Shown here: one piece after another, positions 34,147 through 36,876 of the stretch
Layout of the letters: every line of letters begins with the position of its first letter
Position numbering within the stretch: position 1 is the stretch's first letter
NCBI GenBank assembly: GCA_903901915.1
Contig: CAIUSV010000036.1
Coordinates: 1 to 36,876 of the forward strand
From: an uncultured Rhodospirillaceae bacterium
Lineage (GTDB): Bacteria > Pseudomonadota > Alphaproteobacteria > Rhodospirillales > Magnetospirillaceae
Length of the DNA stretch: 36,876 nt
Reading direction: 5' to 3'
Translations under genes and position numbers: made by a program
The notes under the pieces: model-generated
Told to the model about the DNA's origin: nothing
Database searches by the model: none
Seen by the model: the letters and a program-made list of their open reading frames with translations, nothing else

Positions 34147-34179
34147 CAAAAGTTTGATTCAGTGTAACTGTGTCAAACT
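34147..34179 (-). terminator. Rho-independent terminator of the FliF-tail-like gene
   Basis: On the minus strand, directly after the stop at 34180, AGTTTGA and TCAAACT (34173-34179 and 34151-34157 in plus coordinates) form a 7-base outer stem and CAGT/ACTG an inner one around a TAC loop. The 3' arm runs into CTTTTG, giving four Ts. This suits intrinsic termination. Confidence 0.6.
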
Positions 34180-34386
34180 CTAATCCTGGTTCAGCCACGA
34201 CCGGATGATAGCCGCCGCGTCCTCGGGGTGACGCTCGACGATCTCGCCGACCTTGCGCGCCACCGATGCCTTCATCCGCCCTTCGACCCGATCAAGGTCG
34301 ATGGGGGCGGTGGCACCGGCCTTGCCGCGGCCATCCGGTGCCGGCCGCGACGGCATCGTGGGTTGCTCGCCGGAGGGTTTGGCCAT
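34180..34386 (-). CDS. Small protein resembling the FliF C-terminal tail
   Basis: 68 residues from ATG 34386, with AAAGGCGG five bases upstream; TTG 34404 is an alternative. The first half is proline/glycine-rich and disordered-looking (P-S-G-E-Q-P-T-M-P-S-R-P). The second half, from R-V-E-G-R-M-K-A, forms a helix ending in K-V-G-E-I-V-E-R-H-P-E-D-A-A-A-I-I-R-S-W-L. This strongly recalls the last residues of alphaproteobacterial FliF, the M-ring tail that binds the FliG N-terminal domain. If so, it could compete for or occupy FliG. No flagellar gene is next to it. Assignment rests on remembered family sequence, not an alignment. Confidence 0.6.
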   Translation of the reverse strand: MAKPSGEQPTMPSRPAPDGRGKAGATAPIDLDRVEGRMKASVARKVGEIVERHPEDAAAIIRSWLNQD

Positions 34387-34483
34387 GTTTACCGCCTTTA
34401 CCAACCGAGAACGCCCGCACCCCCCCGATTATATCGCCGTTTCCCGTGAAGGTGTTTGCCCATCTGCCCCGGAATGCGTTGTA

Positions 34484-34744
34484 ATGGGGATCATGATTAC
34501 CGGCGCCATCGCCCGCGAGATACATCGACCGACCGGCCCGGGCACCGGACCGGATCGGCCGGGCCAACCCGAGACCGGCCATGACCGCGGCCCGCCGCCG
34601 ATGGCCCTGCTGGCGGTCGCGATGGTGGTGGTGGTCGGCGGCTATCTGCTCAGCGTAAAGCTGCGCGACGTCGGCCGCCTCGAAGACTGCCTGATGTCGG
34701 GCCGCACCAACTGCGCCCCCATCGAGCAAACCGCCGGCCGTTAA
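34484..34744 (+). CDS. Small single-pass membrane protein of unknown function
   Basis: 86 residues from ATG 34484, or 83 from ATG 34493; neither has an ideal ribosome site. The N-terminal 38 residues are rich in Pro, Gly and Thr. A single membrane helix follows (M-A-L-L-A-V-A-M-V-V-V-V-G-G-Y-L-L), then a short tail with two cysteines (D-C-L ... N-C-A). No homologue is recognised. It lies 30 bases before the lipoprotein gene on the same strand, and the two may be co-transcribed. Confidence 0.6.
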   Translation: MGIMITGAIAREIHRPTGPGTGPDRPGQPETGHDRGPPPMALLAVAMVVVVGGYLLSVKLRDVGRLEDCLMSGRTNCAPIEQTAGR

Positions 34745-34774
34745 GGCCGTCCCTTTACGCCAAGGACCCTGGCC

Positions 34775-35197
34775 ATGAAACGCATCGCGGCACTTCTTCT
34801 TCTCAGCCTGTCCCTCGCCGGTTGCGCCCTGCCGCCGCCGGACCAGCCGGCCTATTTCTCGCGCATGGGCCGCTTCATGGGATTGATCGCCAATTGCGGC
34901 TGCTCCGACATCACCTCGGCCAGGATGCTCGCCGATTATCCCGCCGCCGTGAACGGGCGCTATAGCGAAGCAGAGGTCAAGGCGATGAAGGGATACGTCG
35001 ACCTGGGAAACATCGAACGCTGGGACAACCGCGCCGTCATCTGCGCCGAAGTCTGCGGTCAACGCTGCATGGTCCAGGCGGTGGTCGGGCCGTTGGGCGG
35101 CCGCGACACCGGCGTGCCCGCCTGCCTGGTCAGCGAACGCGACCTTCACCTGTCGGACGGCATCAAGTTCGACGGCGGTGCCGACGGCCGGGATTAG
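34775..35197 (+). CDS. Cysteine-rich putative lipoprotein
   Basis: 140 residues. Lipoprotein signal with L-A-G-C lipobox (acylated Cys at 17) and Ala at +2, which in the Lol system suits outer-membrane sorting. The mature part has further cysteines in N-C-G-C-S, I-C-A-E-V-C-G-Q-R-C and P-A-C-L-V, enough for three disulfides or a metal site. The family is unknown. AAGGACC precedes the ATG by about six bases. It follows the single-pass membrane protein gene by 30 bases. There is no catalytic motif that I can identify. Confidence 0.75.
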   Translation: MKRIAALLLLSLSLAGCALPPPDQPAYFSRMGRFMGLIANCGCSDITSARMLADYPAAVNGRYSEAEVKAMKGYVDLGNIERWDNRAVICAEVCGQRCMVQAVVGPLGGRDTGVPACLVSERDLHLSDGIKFDGGADGRD

Positions 35198-35223
35198 TCC
35201 AGATGCGGTGACATCGAACCACG

Positions 35224-35487
35224 CTATGAGCCCGGGCGCCTTCCCCGGGCGAAGCCATCGACGATCACCACCACCACGCCGCACAGGGCGACCAGCGGGA
35301 TCAGCAGACCAAAGAAGGTCATCAGCACCGAAACCGCCACTGCCAGCGGCGGTGGGGCAAGCACGGCGTCGCCGGCCGCCTGGCCCACCAGATCCCGGAC
35401 CATGTAAATCGTGGCCAGGGCGGCGATGACCGTGCCGACGGCGCAGCCTGAGCCGAACCATTTCCATGCCGTCGATCTGAACCGCAT
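35224..35487 (-). CDS. Small two-helix membrane protein of unknown function
   Basis: 87 residues; AGGGAGG lies about nine bases before ATG 35487. Two hydrophobic helices (about 11-33 and 47-76, the second with A-V-S-V-L-M-T-F-F-G-L-L-I-P-L-V) are joined by a proline-rich loop (L-A-P-P-P-L-A). The C-terminus is basic (A-R-G-R-R-P-G-S), pointing to a cytoplasmic end. I do not recognise the family. It converges with the lipoprotein gene (26 bases between ends). Confidence 0.65.
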   Translation of the reverse strand: MRFRSTAWKWFGSGCAVGTVIAALATIYMVRDLVGQAAGDAVLAPPPLAVAVSVLMTFFGLLIPLVALCGVVVVIVDGFARGRRPGS

Positions 35488-35665
35488 CTTCGCCCGACCT
35501 CCCTGGTGACAGGGGCGGAGTTTGACCGACGGACCCCGCGGCGATCAAGCGTCATCGCCGTCACAAATCGTCGCAGTAGAATTTCCTTCGTAGCTTCTAT
35601 CTGCCGCCGTCGCCTCCTATCATTATCGCGGGAAGTGGGTGTTGTGGCGGATGTTCGAGGCGATT

Positions 35666-35860
35666 ATGGATCTTAGTCGATTCCACTGCCTGCCCGTGCG
35701 CGTCCAGGCCATCGTCGATGTTCTCGACGCCGATTCCGGCGCCAAGGTACGGTCGATGGTCGAGGATGGTTGTCGCTGTCCCGGCAGACAGACCTGTGAC
35801 CTGGGCGCGGCGTGCGAAAGCATCCACCGGGCCTTCGGCCCTCACGTCGGCCGCGCCTGA
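35666..35860 (+). CDS. Small cysteine-bearing protein of unknown function
   Basis: 64 residues from ATG 35666, with GAGG at 35657-35660 five bases upstream; ATG 35651 would add five. Third-position G/C bias is strong, which supports coding. After a V-Q-A-I-V-D-V-L-D-A-D segment comes C-R-C-P-G-R-Q-T-C-D-L-G-A-A-C-E, four cysteines that could bind zinc or an iron-sulfur cluster. No family is recognised. It ends 14 bases before the degenerate hemerythrin gene, so it heads a three-gene plus-strand cluster. Confidence 0.6.
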   Translation: MDLSRFHCLPVRVQAIVDVLDADSGAKVRSMVEDGCRCPGRQTCDLGAACESIHRAFGPHVGRA

Positions 35861-35874
35861 GACCGGCTAAGACC

Positions 35875-36285
35875 ATGCGGATTTTCTGGCAGGACTGCAT
35901 GAGCGTCGGGATTCCCGCGATGGACGGCGACCACCGGACGATGGTGGCGTTGCTTGACGAAGTTTGTCTGGCCCTGCAATCGCGTAATCTTTTCGCCGCC
36001 GGCGAGGCGTTGACCCGCTTCGCCGCGGCCATGGCCGCCCATTTCATCGTCGAAGAGCGCTTGGGCGATGGCTTCGACCAGGATAATGCCGAGGCCCATC
36101 GCGAGGTCCACGACGCGACCCGACGGCAGGTAGCCCTGCTACAGGACGCCGTCACCGTCAGGCGCGACCTGACCGCCGCCCGCGATCTTGCCGACGAGTT
36201 CGTTGCCGACTGGATCAAACGCCTGTTCCGCGAGGACCGGGTTCTGGCCGCCAATCTGCGTCACGCCCCGGCGCCGATACCCTGA
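35875..36285 (+). CDS. Hemerythrin-like protein lacking one iron ligand
   Basis: 136 residues from ATG 35875; the frame is open upstream but without a start signal. The hemerythrin pattern is visible: H20 in D-G-D-H-R-T-M, H56 and E60 in A-H-F-I-V-E-E-R, H75 and H79 in H-R-E-V-H. The C-terminal ligand motif (normally W-x3-H-x4-D) reads W113-I-K-R-L117, so the His is replaced by Leu, while an Asp remains at 121. Di-iron binding may be impaired, or iron may be bound with altered chemistry. The stop (TGA) overlaps the next start by one base (TGATG). Confidence 0.8.
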   Translation: MRIFWQDCMSVGIPAMDGDHRTMVALLDEVCLALQSRNLFAAGEALTRFAAAMAAHFIVEERLGDGFDQDNAEAHREVHDATRRQVALLQDAVTVRRDLTAARDLADEFVADWIKRLFREDRVLAANLRHAPAPIP

Positions 36286-36710
36286 TGCCCGGGGCCACGT
36301 TTTTTTTCTTCGGCACCCTGATGGATGGGGACGTGCTGGCGGCCGTGCTGGGCCGGGCGTTACCCGACGCCCGGCGTGAAGCCGCCACGGTCCGGGGCTT
36401 CCGCCGCGTCCTGGTCGCCGGCCGCGACTATCCCATGTTGCTGCCCAGTGCCGGCGGCCGGGTGACGGGCATGCTGGCGAGCGGGTTGGACCGGGGTGAT
36501 ATCAAGCGTCTGCGCCATTACGAAGGGCGGCGCTACACCATCGCCGCCGTCACGGCGCGAACCGCTTCGGGCCGAACGGTCAAGGCGGCACTGTTCGCCT
36601 GCTCGCCGACCCTGGCCACCGGCACCCCGTGGCGGCTCGATCTCTGGCGTCGCCGTCACAAACCGAACGCGCTACGCCGGATAGCGGCCCTGATGGCCGG
36701 CATCACCTAA
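36285..36710 (+). CDS. Gamma-glutamylcyclotransferase-like (AIG2/GGCT) protein
   Basis: 141 residues. The GGCT fold is suggested by the N-terminal substrate loop F-F-F-G-T-L-M-D (family YGTL/YGSN motif), L-P-S-A-G-G-R-V-T-G-M-L, and H-Y-E-G-R-R-Y, whose Glu is at the position of the catalytic acid. Members release 5-oxoproline from gamma-glutamyl peptides or act on related amides. It is translationally coupled to the hemerythrin-like gene by TGATG. A physical partnership of the two is not established. The C-terminus is basic (W-R-R-R-H-K). It overlaps the convergent partial gene by four bases. Confidence 0.8.
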   Translation: MPGATFFFFGTLMDGDVLAAVLGRALPDARREAATVRGFRRVLVAGRDYPMLLPSAGGRVTGMLASGLDRGDIKRLRHYEGRRYTIAAVTARTASGRTVKAALFACSPTLATGTPWRLDLWRRRHKPNALRRIAALMAGIT

Positions 36711-36876
36711 TCATCGGCGTCATCGTCGCGGCCCAGGCTCATGATGCCAACCCCCATGGCGACGCTGCCGAAGGTGACGGCAAGACCGAAGAACATCAGC
36801 ACCGTGGTCGGCAACCGCTCGGACGAGCCTTCGAGCAGGGTGCGGATATGACCGAGGTCGGTGGCCAGGACCAGAA
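36707..36876 (-). CDS. Partial membrane protein, 5' end outside the window
   Basis: The last 56 codons of a minus-strand gene, ending at TAG (36707-36709). The visible part has an amphipathic lead (I-R-T-L-L-E-G-S-S-E-R-L-P), a hydrophobic helix (V-L-M-F-F-G-L-A-V-T-F-G-S-V-A-M-G-V-G-I-M) and an acidic tail (R-D-D-D-A-D-D). It could be a small single-pass or two-pass membrane protein. The family is not recognised. The frame shows strong third-position G/C bias. Confidence 0.6.
   Translation of the reverse strand, partial: LVLATDLGHIRTLLEGSSERLPTTVLMFFGLAVTFGSVAMGVGIMSLGRDDDADD

Noticed and set aside
1-36876. CRISPR array, tRNA, IS element or defence island
   Set aside because: No regularly spaced repeats beyond the 17-base tandem, no cloverleaf-like sequence, no transposase or nuclease gene were recognised on either strand.

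Overview
The window is gene-dense, high-G+C DNA that looks like chromosome from an alphaproteobacterium of the Rhodospirillales, most likely a Magnetospirillum-type organism. This is inferred from gene content and order, not from a search. The supporting signs are a bolA / J-protein / cobS / cobT neighbourhood typical of alphaproteobacteria, a HisKA_2-type histidine kinase, PilZ proteins, two hemerythrin-type proteins and a chemoreceptor. No tRNA, rRNA, CRISPR array, insertion sequence or prophage gene was recognised. No gene-free stretch exceeds 300 bases; the largest is 33944-34179, which holds hairpins and a probable terminator.

Layout. 1-4000: a partial lipoprotein gene, then a tightly overlapping envelope operon (GT39-type glycosyltransferase, GT9 heptosyltransferase-like enzyme, glycerophosphodiester phosphodiesterase). 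4070-6458: a nitronate-monooxygenase-like flavoprotein with an unusual cysteine cluster, a small frameshifted gene, and an orphan ParA-type ATPase. 6493-9993: a MarR / OmpR-type regulator / sensor kinase operon, divergent from a branched-chain aminotransferase. 10115-13160: a chemoreceptor with a haem c motif in its sensor domain, MoaE, and two overlapping PilZ genes. 13307-16776: a GT4 glycosyltransferase and an LpxH-like phosphoesterase, divergent from a diacylglycerol-kinase-like lipid kinase, plus a secreted SH3-like protein. 16914-20821: a 2-hydroxyacid dehydrogenase, an unrecognised 387-residue protein and a membrane HisKA_2 kinase. 20825-24753: cobT, cobS and a J-protein in one operon that runs on into the kinase, with a BolA protein divergent from it. 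24862-32313: a periplasmic TPR protein, a YeeZ-like dehydrogenase, an MFS transporter, a two-domain PPK2, and a CoA-ester lyase translationally coupled to a TPR-glycosyltransferase. 32414-36876: a hemerythrin fusion protein, several small lineage-type genes (one resembling the C-terminal tail of FliF), a degenerate hemerythrin, a gamma-glutamylcyclotransferase-like protein and a partial membrane protein.

Recurring themes are envelope and glycolipid synthesis (GT39, GT9, GT4, LpxH-like, lipid kinase, GDPD, TPR-GT) and sensing of redox state or oxygen (haem c chemoreceptor, hemerythrin fusion, degenerate hemerythrin). Compactness is marked: ATGA/GTGA-type start-stop overlaps link several operons, and four convergent gene pairs overlap at their 3' ends. 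I see no clear-cut new multi-gene defence or mobile system. The most interesting items are the haem c chemoreceptor, the hemerythrin-sensor fusion, the small FliF-tail-like protein and the cysteine-bearing flavoprotein.
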